NCBI GenBank assembly: GCA_021107695.1
Contig: JAIOSI010000171.1
Location: 1 to 6,563 of the forward strand
Length of the DNA: 6,563 bases
Reading direction: 5' to 3'
DNA from: a bacterium
Lineage (GTDB): Bacteria > RBG-13-66-14
Each line of letters begins with the position of its first letter. Positions within the stretch are counted from its first letter, which is position 1. The notes under the pieces were generated by a model that worked only from the letters and a program-made list of their open reading frames with translations, made no database searches and was not told the origin of the DNA. A program made the translations under genes and the position numbers. This document shows, piece by piece, positions 1-6,491 of this stretch.

Positions 1-832
1 CTCCAGTGAGATTATTGCCACAACAAACCAGATGTCCCGTTCATCAGAGAATCAGTCCGAACAGATTGCCAACGTTTCCTCGGCGGTTGAGGAGATGAGC
101 ATCTCGATTGCCCAGGTTTCTGAGAACGCCGGAGCAACGGCAACCGCCGCCGGTCGAGCCAGTGAGGTTGCCAGTGATGGTGAGCGCAAGGTGGCGCAAT
201 CCGTTGAGGCGGTTCTCAATATTCGTGAAACCGTGCAGGATGCCGCCGATCGTATCAAGGCACTGGGTGAATCCTCCATCGAGATTGGCGAGATCATCGA
301 GGTTATCGATGACATTGCCACCCAGACGAACCTTCTGGCACTCAACGCCGCGATTGAGGCAGCCCGTGCCGGTGAAGCCGGACGAGGCTTTACAGTCGTT
401 GCCGATGAGATTCGACGACTGGCAGAGCGTTCCGCCAAGGCGACGAAAGACATCGCCGCGCTGATCCAAGGTATTCAGTCAGAAACCGCCGAGGCGGTGC
501 GCACGATGGAGCTGAGTACCAATCAGGTTGAGGAAGGCGCGAAGCTCTCCGAAGAAGCCGGTCAAGCTCTCTCCGAGATTACGGAAAACGTTAACATCTC
601 CGCCCAGCTGATTCAGGAAATCTCCCTGGCAAGTCAGCAACAGTCAAAGGGTGCCGAGGGCGTTGTTGCCGCGATGGAAGACATCTCCGAGGTTACTCGT
701 CAGAACCTCGTCGGTGTTACCCAGTCCACCCAGGCAGCTCAGGAGCTGGGTAATGTTTCCGAGGAACTCCTCTCAACCCTGGCGCGATTCCAAACCGAAG
801 AAGCAGATAGCAATAGCAATAACGGCGAGTAA
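1..832 (+). CDS. Methyl-accepting chemotaxis protein, C-terminal signalling domain (5' partial)
   Basis: This is the cytoplasmic end of a chemoreceptor. The reading frame is already open at base 2 and runs to TAA at 830-832, giving 276 visible residues; the sensor, membrane and HAMP parts would lie upstream of the window. The fragment is almost entirely helical. The highly conserved hairpin tip, which contacts CheA and CheW, is at about 293-436: it includes [18 protein letters not shown], then GRGF and a [13 protein letters not shown] stretch. A methylation-site-like segment, [10 protein letters not shown], lies at 77-106 on the descending helix, and AAMEDIS on the returning helix is a second candidate, so the receptor is a plausible substrate of the CheR and CheB encoded downstream. 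The C-terminus ends in a short acidic, Asn/Ser-rich tail without the NWETF-type pentapeptide that tethers CheR in enteric receptors. The family call is certain; the ligand is unknown. By position it would correspond to PilJ in Pil-Chp clusters. Confidence 0.97.
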   Translation, partial: SSEIIATTNQMSRSSENQSEQIANVSSAVEEMSISIAQVSENAGATATAAGRASEVASDGERKVAQSVEAVLNIRETVQDAADRIKALGESSIEIGEIIEVIDDIATQTNLLALNAAIEAARAGEAGRGFTVVADEIRRLAERSAKATKDIAALIQGIQSETAEAVRTMELSTNQVEEGAKLSEEAGQALSEITENVNISAQLIQEISLASQQQSKGAEGVVAAMEDISEVTRQNLVGVTQSTQAAQELGNVSEELLSTLARFQTEEADSNSNNGE

Positions 833-861
833 GTCTCGCCTTGAGTTCGACAGGTCTTCTT

Positions 862-889
862 CTCCCCCTCCTTTACAGGGGAGGGGGAG
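862..889. repeat. C/G-rich perfect inverted repeat (10-bp arms)
   Basis: Bases 862-871 (CTCCCCCTCC) are exactly complementary to 880-889 (GGAGGGGGAG), with an 8-base loop between them. A further G run follows at 891-894. There is no T tract after the stem, so it does not look like a standard intrinsic terminator, although it could still slow or protect the transcript between the MCP gene and cheR. Its C-run/G-run composition is like that of dispersed intergenic repeats in many bacterial genomes, but only one clear copy is in this window. Confidence 0.7.
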
Positions 890-1006
890 CGGGGCGATGG
901 TGTGAGGCAGAAGGCTACTCCGCCTTCGTATACTCTTGTGAACTCAGGACAATCCCAGGCAATACTTTCCCGCGAAACACCTTGGTTAAAACCCACGCAG
1001 AGACCG

Positions 1007-1921
1007 ATGAACCAGTCAACCGAACTCAACGCGGACTTCGACGCGGAGCTGTTGCGACTGCGGGACTATCTGGAGCAACAGACCGGGATGTCCTACGAAC
1101 GGGGACGGCTCTTTCAGCTTGCCGGGCGAGTAAACAGACAACTTAAAGTAGCAGGTTTTGCGGGGGTTCGCGAGTATCTGTCCTTTTTACAGCGGGGAAC
1201 CGTTGGGGCGCGGGAGTTCAAAGAGCTTATTGATGTTCTCTCCGTTCGTGAAACCTCCTTCTTCCGCAACCAGCCCCAGTTTGACGCGCTACACGATTTC
1301 ATCCTGCCCGCCATTCTGTCGAATAAAGAGTTCGCCCGGGTGAAGACGGTGCGGCTCTGGAGCGCAGGCTGCTCCACCGGACAGGAAGCCTATTCGCTGG
1401 CTGCCACGGTTCACCAGCTGCTGGGAGACAACAGCGACTGGGATGTAAAAATCTACGCCACCGACATCTCCGGAATTGCCCTGGACAGAACCACCGAAGG
1501 ACTCTACAGCGAGGTGGAGATCAAGACCTTCCCCAGACGACTCCGAGATATATATTTTCATCAGGAGGGGAAGAACTTTCGGATAGCTCGAAAGCTGCGA
1601 AAGCTTGTCGTGGTCGGAGAGCATAACCTCCTCCATCAACCCTTCTTCTCCCAGGTGGACATCACCTTCTGCCGTAACGTGATGATCTACTTCACCGTGC
1701 CGACTATCCGCCGAGTTGTCGATAACTTCGCCGATACCTCAACCAAGAACGGTTACCTCTTTCTCGGACATTCCGAGAGCCTCTTTGGCATCAGCGACCG
1801 TTTCCGCCTGGTGGACTTTGCCGGACTGCTGGTGTACAAAAAGAACAGCGAATCTGGTAATGGAAGAGTCAACAGTCTGACCGATGTACCCGGATTTGTC
1901 GGGTTTGATAACCTCGACTAA
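1007..1921 (+). CDS. cheR: CheR, chemoreceptor glutamate methyltransferase
   Basis: CheR transfers a methyl group from S-adenosylmethionine to receptor glutamates, the slow adaptation arm opposed by CheB. From ATG 1007 the protein has 304 residues. The N-terminal helical domain (about 10-80) includes LRDYLEQQTGMSY. It is followed by SVRETSFFRN (79-88), the SAM-binding loop WSAGCSTGQEAYS (118-130), the acidic ATDIS (151-155), FCRNVMIYF (221-229) and GYLFLGHSES (249-258), all hallmarks of the family. A roughly 30-residue tail ends in GFVGFDNLD. The frame is open from a GTG at 902, which would add 35 residues. I prefer 1007 because the extra segment begins just after a palindromic repeat, looks unlike a CheR N-terminus, and the family normally starts close to the first helix. 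Neither start has a strong ribosome site (weak AGAGA at 999-1003). The gene follows the MCP gene and lies 17 bases before the Hpt gene. It corresponds to PilK by position. Confidence 0.95.
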   Translation: MNQSTELNADFDAELLRLRDYLEQQTGMSYERGRLFQLAGRVNRQLKVAGFAGVREYLSFLQRGTVGAREFKELIDVLSVRETSFFRNQPQFDALHDFILPAILSNKEFARVKTVRLWSAGCSTGQEAYSLAATVHQLLGDNSDWDVKIYATDISGIALDRTTEGLYSEVEIKTFPRRLRDIYFHQEGKNFRIARKLRKLVVVGEHNLLHQPFFSQVDITFCRNVMIYFTVPTIRRVVDNFADTSTKNGYLFLGHSESLFGISDRFRLVDFAGLLVYKKNSESGNGRVNSLTDVPGFVGFDNLD

Positions 1922-1938
1922 CGGTTCCGGGGTGTCTG

Positions 1939-2370
1939 ATGCGCAACGTTAAGTACTACAACAAAATCTCAACAATGAATGAACCGACAAGATCATTTCA
2001 CTATTCTCTGATGGTACAGTACATCTCGGAATGTCAGAGGTGGCTTGACCTGTGCCAGCGGCATCTTAGCGACTACACCGGCGACCTGGACAAGCTCAAC
2101 AAAGACCTCCATCGCTACATGCACAATGTCAAAGGCTCCGCCCTGACCCTGGGACTTGTCAACACCGCCGCGCCAGCCCGCCTGGCGGAGGCACTGCTCC
2201 AGCCCGGTGCCTTTTCTACCGGTTTTAAGTTGAGCGATAAAGAGCGCGAGCTGCTGCTGGAATGCGTCGGAGTGCTGCGGAAGCTGGTTGACAACTACGA
2301 ACGGGGACGACTGGACGAAGAGAAGCTCATCGGTGGCATCTGCAAGCGACTGGAAAAGGCAATCCGCTAA
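1939..2370 (+). CDS. Stand-alone Hpt-domain (histidine phosphotransfer) protein
   Basis: This small, mostly helical, soluble-looking protein has 143 residues from ATG 1939. It carries HRYMHNVKGSALTLGL, which matches the Hpt signature H-x-x-K-G-(S/A)-A-x-x-x-G; His62 would be the phosphorylated residue. The charged helix before it (about 45-60) and the Ala/Leu-rich helix after it fit the four-helix bundle of the family. It has no kinase, receiver or membrane segment. It would carry phosphate between receivers, or accept it from the receiver fused to CheA. The start is uncertain: ATG 1975 (residue 13) is in frame, but neither start has a strong ribosome site and GGGG at 1929-1932 slightly favours 1939. 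It lies 17 bases after cheR in the same orientation, so co-transcription is likely. I do not recognise it as a named protein; the Hpt call rests on the motif alone. Confidence 0.82.
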   Translation: MRNVKYYNKISTMNEPTRSFHYSLMVQYISECQRWLDLCQRHLSDYTGDLDKLNKDLHRYMHNVKGSALTLGLVNTAAPARLAEALLQPGAFSTGFKLSDKERELLLECVGVLRKLVDNYERGRLDEEKLIGGICKRLEKAIR

Positions 2371-2438
2371 CCAGCAACTCCGTAGTCCATATAGATACTC
2401 TCTCCATACTACAGTAACCGAAAGGTTTTGACTTTAAA

Positions 2439-2507
2439 ACAAGGGGTTTCAACCCCTTGCGGAACCTGGAATACCTTGCAAATCTGCAAGGGGCTAAAGC
2501 CCCTTGT
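2439..2507. repeat. REP-like nested palindromic element between the Hpt gene and cheA
   Basis: This 69-bp unit contains two 20-bp palindromes. Bases 2440-2448 pair with 2451-2459, and 2487-2495 pair with 2498-2506; both have CAAGGGG/CCCCTTG arms. The arms can also pair the other way: 2439-2446 with 2500-2507, and 2453-2460 with 2486-2493, forming one long interrupted stem. A third small stem, 2474-2480 with 2485-2491, overlaps these. No T tract follows. The form resembles REP/BIME-type elements mobilised by RAYT transposases, but no transposase is present here, so that family link is inference. Confidence 0.75.
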
Positions 2508-2553
2508 CTATGACAGCCAGCATCAAGACATATTCTAAAAATTTCCGCTTTTT

Positions 2554-2558
2554 AAGGG
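2554..2558 (+). promoter_or_regulatory. Shine-Dalgarno site of cheA
   Basis: AAGGG stands 6 bases before the ATG at 2565, in an AT-rich stretch. It is the clearest ribosome site among the complete genes of the window and fixes the start of the large kinase at 2565. Confidence 0.7.
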
Positions 2559-2564
2559 TTACAA

Positions 2565-5500
2565 ATGGCAAAAATAACTAAAAAAACTATCGCCGCTCTC
2601 CGCAAGCAGCTGCGGAGCATCCCCGATGACAAGGTTAAACTTGACGGACTGGTCAAGCTGCTTGGCGAAGCAGCTGCGGAATCGGTAAAGAAGCAGCTCA
2701 AGCGGGAGCGGGACTGGTTCATCGCTCTGGGGGATTATTGTAAGCGTACCGAGCTTGCCACGGAGGAGCAGCGGCAGGAAGCGGAGAAACTCCTCTCCAC
2801 TCTTCTGGCGCATCTGGAGGCTCTGCCGAAGGGCAAGTACAAGGAAACCGACAGTATCTTTGCCATACTTATCTTCGGCGCGGGCGGTGGGGAAACAGGT
2901 AAAGCAACGGCAACTCCGACAAAACCAAAAACGGCTAAGCAATCCCCGGCGGATAAGCTCCTTGAGCAGGCACTGAAGCTGGTCGAGCGGCTTTCCGGCA
3001 GTGGTGATGACAAAGAAGTCATCGGGCTGCTCTCCGATGTTTACGACAAGCTGGGAAAACTAAAATCGCCACCGCCCATCGTCGCCCAGCTGCTGGAGAA
3101 GACCGAAGAGGTTTTGGAGAACGCCCGGCGCAGCGGCGCGCCGCTGGGGGAGACCAATCTTGAACTGATTCGGCGGGAGCTTCTCTCCGCCCTGGGGAAA
3201 CCTGCTCCAGCGATCAGGAAAGAGAAGCAGGAAGCCCCTGCACCAACGAAAAAAGGTAAATCGAAGGCGGAGGAACTATTCGGCAGCCGCAAACCGGGGG
3301 CTAAACCCGCGAAAGCAAAACCCAGTGCCGCCGAAGCGATGTTTGGCAACCTGAAACCGGGAGCCAGGAAGGAAAAACCACTTCGACCCGTACCCCCTCC
3401 GATCAGGACGACCCCGACGGCACAACCGGACTCCGTTGCCAGTTCTACCTCCTCTATTCGTGAAGAGATGCTCGACATTTTTATCGGGGAGGCCGAGGAG
3501 CTGCTCGACGCTCTCAACAACGACCTGTTGTTCCTGGAGGAATCGCCCACCGATGTGGAGCTGAAGAAAGAGCTGATGCGCACGGCGCACACACTCAAGG
3601 GTGCGGCGGCGATGCTCGGCTTCAAGGCGATGAGCGTGGTCTCTAAACATATGGAGGACATCCTCTCCCACGCCGACGATAACAAGCTGACGCTCAGCGA
3701 CAAGGCCCTCGATACCCTCTTTCACTTTGCCGATGTTACCGCCCTGCTCCTTGACGAGGTAACCGGCGGCAAGCTGGTTGATCGGGAAGCCCTCGACCTG
3801 ATGATGGAGGAAACCCGCGAGGCGGTTTACTCTATGGACGAAGAAGAGGGAGCAAAGACAGCCGCCACAGCACTGGCACGAAAATCAACGGCTAAATCAA
3901 TCAAGACCACCCGCCGGGGCTTCCGTGTTGACCCGACTCGACTGGATACTCTGCTGAACCTGGCGGGGGAGCTGGTCATTACCCGAACCCGCCTGACAGA
4001 GATTGTTACCCTCTTCTCCGGACTGATTGAGCAGTATCAGGGGCATTATAACCACCTGCGGTCCTCCTCGATAAAGATGCGTGATCTGGCGGAGGCGAAT
4101 CGGATTGCGGTCGCCTCGGACAGTGAAACAATCAGAGATTTCTCGGCAATGGAGTTCGACCGCTTTACCGAGTACGACGGTCTGAACCGGGATATGGCGG
4201 GAATGATGGTCGGTCTGGACGAGCTGACCAACGATAACGAAGAGACCCTCCAGCTGCTGGAGGATCGCCTGGTCGAGCTGTCGCTGATTGCCAACCAGAT
4301 TCAGGACGAGGTAACCAACGTCCGCATGGAGCCTTTCGGCTCGGTGCTGACTCACTTCCGCCGCGCCGTCCGCGATACCGCCCGCTACTACAACAAAGAC
4401 ATCAACTTCGTTACCGCTGGTGAGGAAACCGCCGTTGATAAGAAGCTCATCGACGAGATGATCACCCCGCTGACCCACCTGCTGCGTAACGCCATTGCCC
4501 ACGGAATCGAGACGAAGAACGAGCGTGTCGTCGCCGGTAAGAACGAAGAGGGACGAGTGGAGCTAAAAGCGTATCATCTTGGCAATCAGGTAGTTATCGA
4601 GGTATTTGATAACGGTGCCGGCATCTCGCGAGACAGGATCAGCCGCCGTGCCGAGGAGCTGGGGCTGTACTCCCGCGAAGAACTCTACGGGATGAATCAG
4701 GATCAGCTCTATCGCCTCCTCTTCCTCCCCAACTTCTCCACCTCCAAAACCGTTGATGAAACCTCCGGTCGAGGCTACGGACTCAACATCGTAGAACAGA
4801 AGATCGCTGCCCTGCGCGGCTCCGTCGAGATTGAGTCCGCTACCAATGAGTTCACCCGCTTTACCATTCGACTGCCACTAACCCTGGGAATCAGCGTCGG
4901 ACTCTTCGTCAGGGTGGGCAAGCAGAGCTACACTCTGCCGCTTTCCTCGGTTGAGGAAACCCTGGTGCTGAACCCAGAGAAAATAACCAAGGCTTCGGGC
5001 AGCAACTTCTATCTCCGCCGAGGCGAGGCGCTGCCGCTCATCCACCTTAATCGCTTCTTTGGCGTGAACGGCAAGCCGACGGAAAACGGTGAACAGTTCA
5101 TCGTCGTCGTCCAGACGGCGGGACGACTGGTCGCCCTGTCGGTGGATGAACTCCTCGGTAAAGAGGAGATGGTCATCAAGCCGATGGGCAGTCTCCTGCG
5201 CAAGGTAACCTTCTTCTCCGGCGCGACCACCCTGGGCGATGGCTCCGTGGCATTGATTATCAACCCCGAAGACTTCGCCGAGAGTGTCTCTCAAACCCGG
5301 GGAGCTGAGCCAACGGTCATAACGGCGAAGATACCACGCTCAAAAACCGTCCGGGTTGCTGAGGAAGCTCCGAAACCATCCGCGCTCAGGAAGAAACCCG
5401 CAACCACCGAAGAAGCCGCCGCTGTCAAACTCCCCGATGTTGACAAGAGCGGACGGGGTTACGGCATCAAGATTCTCCTGGTCGATGACTCCGTCAGTAT

Positions 5501-5831
5501 CCGCAACTTTGTCAGCCGGATGCTGATCCGCCAGGGCATGGATACCGAGACCGCCTCCGATGGTCTGGAAGCTCTAGCGAAACTAGAAGCAGCCGAGTTC
5601 GACTGCGTACTGACCGATCTGGAGATGCCTCGGATGCACGGCTACGAGCTGATCTCCGAGATTAAAGCCAGTGCGAAGCTCAAGCACATTCCGGTAATGA
5701 TCCTCACCGCCCGCGCCGGAGAGAAGCACCGCCAGCGCGCCCACGAGCTGGGCGTTGACCTCTTTCACACCAAGCCCTTCAACGAAGAGAAGCTGGTGGA
5801 TGACCTCATCCGTATGTCTCAGGGAAAATAG
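2565..5831 (+). CDS. cheA: Hybrid chemotaxis histidine kinase CheA with C-terminal receiver domain
   Basis: This 1088-residue kinase takes its signal from the MCP and phosphorylates response regulators. Residues 1-105 and 127-212 are two helical regions of unknown family, followed by a Lys/Pro/Ala linker with a tandem motif at 233-247 and 254-268. The Hpt (P1) domain is at about 297-425, with the phospho-His at 342 (AHTLKGAAAMLGF). Only about 25 residues separate it from the dimerisation region, so the usual P2 domain is missing. Dimerisation spans 452-590, about twice the usual length, with NLAGELVITRTRL and the segment MEFDRFTE (529-536). ATPase motifs are HLLRNAIAHGIE (638-649), FDNGAGIS (681-688), LFLPNFSTS (719-727) and SGRGYGLNIV (734-743). 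A CheW-like P5 domain covers about 768-905. The receiver covers 967-1085, with Asp974/975, phospho-acceptor Asp1018, Thr1048 and Lys1070, all intact. It resembles ChpA/PilL-type hybrids, though these normally carry several Hpt domains. Confidence 0.96.
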   Translation: MAKITKKTIAALRKQLRSIPDDKVKLDGLVKLLGEAAAESVKKQLKRERDWFIALGDYCKRTELATEEQRQEAEKLLSTLLAHLEALPKGKYKETDSIFAILIFGAGGGETGKATATPTKPKTAKQSPADKLLEQALKLVERLSGSGDDKEVIGLLSDVYDKLGKLKSPPPIVAQLLEKTEEVLENARRSGAPLGETNLELIRRELLSALGKPAPAIRKEKQEAPAPTKKGKSKAEELFGSRKPGAKPAKAKPSAAEAMFGNLKPGARKEKPLRPVPPPIRTTPTAQPDSVASSTSSIREEMLDIFIGEAEELLDALNNDLLFLEESPTDVELKKELMRTAHTLKGAAAMLGFKAMSVVSKHMEDILSHADDNKLTLSDKALDTLFHFADVTALLLDEVTGGKLVDREALDLMMEETREAVYSMDEEEGAKTAATALARKSTAKSIKTTRRGFRVDPTRLDTLLNLAGELVITRTRLTEIVTLFSGLIEQYQGHYNHLRSSSIKMRDLAEANRIAVASDSETIRDFSAMEFDRFTEYDGLNRDMAGMMVGLDELTNDNEETLQLLEDRLVELSLIANQIQDEVTNVRMEPFGSVLTHFRRAVRDTARYYNKDINFVTAGEETAVDKKLIDEMITPLTHLLRNAIAHGIETKNERVVAGKNEEGRVELKAYHLGNQVVIEVFDNGAGISRDRISRRAEELGLYSREELYGMNQDQLYRLLFLPNFSTSKTVDETSGRGYGLNIVEQKIAALRGSVEIESATNEFTRFTIRLPLTLGISVGLFVRVGKQSYTLPLSSVEETLVLNPEKITKASGSNFYLRRGEALPLIHLNRFFGVNGKPTENGEQFIVVVQTAGRLVALSVDELLGKEEMVIKPMGSLLRKVTFFSGATTLGDGSVALIINPEDFAESVSQTRGAEPTVITAKIPRSKTVRVAEEAPKPSALRKKPATTEEAAAVKLPDVDKSGRGYGIKILLVDDSVSIRNFVSRMLIRQGMDTETASDGLEALAKLEAAEFDCVLTDLEMPRMHGYELISEIKASAKLKHIPVMILTARAGEKHRQRAHELGVDLFHTKPFNEEKLVDDLIRMSQGK
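3261..3368 (+). repeat. Tandem 15-residue motif coded inside cheA
   Basis: Two in-frame copies, residues 233-247 (3261-3305) and 254-268 (3324-3368), spaced 21 residues apart, follow the pattern S-[KA]-A-E-[EA]-[LM]-F-G-x-x-K-P-G-A-[KR]. The DNA of the two copies has diverged while the protein pattern is kept, which suggests selection on the peptide. They sit in a disordered-looking Lys/Pro/Ala-rich linker just before the Hpt domain. Confidence 0.75.
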
Positions 5832-5871
5832 CAACGCGGTGCGTTGCATCACATTACCGGGCTTCGCCCGG
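5831..5871. repeat. Two adjacent perfect hairpins directly after cheA
   Basis: GCAACGC at 5831-5837 pairs with GCGTTGC at 5841-5847 (7 bp, loop GGT). CCGGGC at 5857-5862 pairs with GCCCGG at 5866-5871 (6 bp, loop TTC). The first stem starts on the last base of the cheA stop codon. Similar short strings flank the second stem (CATCACATTACC before it, ACATCATTACCC after it). No T run follows, so a standard intrinsic terminator is not supported. A role in 3' end protection or transcript processing is possible, as is a short dispersed repeat. Confidence 0.6.
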
Positions 5872-6107
5872 AACATCATTACCCTGCTTTGCCGCTCACA
5901 TTATTCGCTACCCCTTGGTAAGAGGGTCGGGAAGGGGAGCTAACACTGAGGGTATGAGCTTACGCAAAGATGTCTAAGTGGCAAATCGCAATTTTGTCCG
6001 CTCGGTTCGCTCGCTGGCTGGTAAGCATCTACTTCCGCGCTTGAGGACAATCTAGCCGGACTGCCCACAAACAGGTAAAGCGGTAACATTGCCACATTGG
6101 ATCAACC
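5832..6107. other. Gene-free spacer between cheA and cheB, rich in repeats
   Basis: No credible gene is seen in these 276 bases. Besides the two hairpins next to the cheA stop, it holds an imperfect G/C-run stem: 5907-5916 pairs with 5932-5940 with one bulged base. A short direct repeat of CGCTCG occurs at 5999-6004 and 6008-6013, and a distant 6-bp inverted pair at 5994-5999 and 6045-6050. The long spacer is unusual inside a che cluster and could contain a separate promoter for cheB, but I see no convincing -35/-10 pair. It may be built from pieces of dispersed repeats. Confidence 0.5.
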
Positions 6108-6491
6108 GTGAACACTATCCGGGTTTTGATTGTTGATGATTCCCGCTTCATGCAGCAGGCTCTCAGCAAGCTCTTCGCCTCTGAGCCGCGCATCGAGGTT
6201 ATCGGCTTTGCCTCCGACGGCTTCGAGGCAATCGAAAAGCGGAAGGAACTCAACCCCGATGTAATCACGCTGGATGTGATGATGCCGCGCCTCAACGGCA
6301 TCGAGACGGTGCGGCAGCTGATGAGCAACGCGCCGGTACCCATCGTCATGGTCTCCTCGTACACAGCGGCTGGAGCCAGATACACCGTCGAGGCACTCTC
6401 TCTCGGAGCGATCGACCACGTTCTCAAGCCGGGGCACAGCGTCTCCCTCGACCTGGACCTGATCGCCGAGGAGCTTATTCCAAGGTCTTAA
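6108..6491 (+). CDS. cheB: CheB receiver domain (CheB frame interrupted after the receiver)
   Basis: CheB is the receptor methylesterase/deamidase that opposes CheR and is switched on by phosphorylation of its N-terminal receiver. The visible reading frame gives only the receiver, 127 residues from GTG 6108. RVLIVDDS supplies Asp10/Asp11, DVITLDVMMPRLNG gives the phospho-acceptor Asp56, VMVSSYT the Ser83 position, and HVLKPG the Lys107. The sequence MVSSYT, followed by the Ala-rich helix and GAIDHVLKPG, is typical of CheB rather than CheY. The frame then stops at TAA 6489-6491, just where the linker to the methylesterase domain should begin; the linker continues in the -1 frame. This could be a true split gene, a disabling mutation or a one-base sequencing error. 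The GTG start fits the conserved receiver beginning, and a weak GGA lies at 6098-6100. By position it would match ChpB. Confidence 0.88.
   Translation: MNTIRVLIVDDSRFMQQALSKLFASEPRIEVIGFASDGFEAIEKRKELNPDVITLDVMMPRLNGIETVRQLMSNAPVPIVMVSSYTAAGARYTVEALSLGAIDHVLKPGHSVSLDLDLIAEELIPRS
6482..6485 (+). promoter_or_regulatory. Shine-Dalgarno-like AAGG at the cheB split
   Basis: AAGG lies 5 bases before an ATG at 6491, whose A is also the last base of the TAA that ends the receiver frame (TAATG). This spacing and stop/start overlap would suit translational coupling of a separate downstream protein. The match is short and could be chance. Confidence 0.4.

Noticed and set aside
878..900. G-quadruplex potential in the G-rich run
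   Set aside because: Only three runs of three or more G are present, and the same bases are better explained as one arm of the 862-889 inverted repeat.
2510..2536. Possible promoter ATGACA - 15 bases - TATTCT before cheA
   Set aside because: The spacing is short and both boxes are weak; not enough to call.
3041..3703. 220-codon open frame on the minus strand
   Set aside because: It lies wholly within cheA, is Ser/Ala-rich low-complexity sequence with no recognisable domain, and is explained by the codon bias of the sense gene.
3897..4502. 201-codon open frame on the minus strand
   Set aside because: It is antisense to the conserved dimerisation and ATPase regions of cheA and has no domain signal.
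5831..5880. Intrinsic terminator after cheA
   Set aside because: Both hairpins lack a following T tract.
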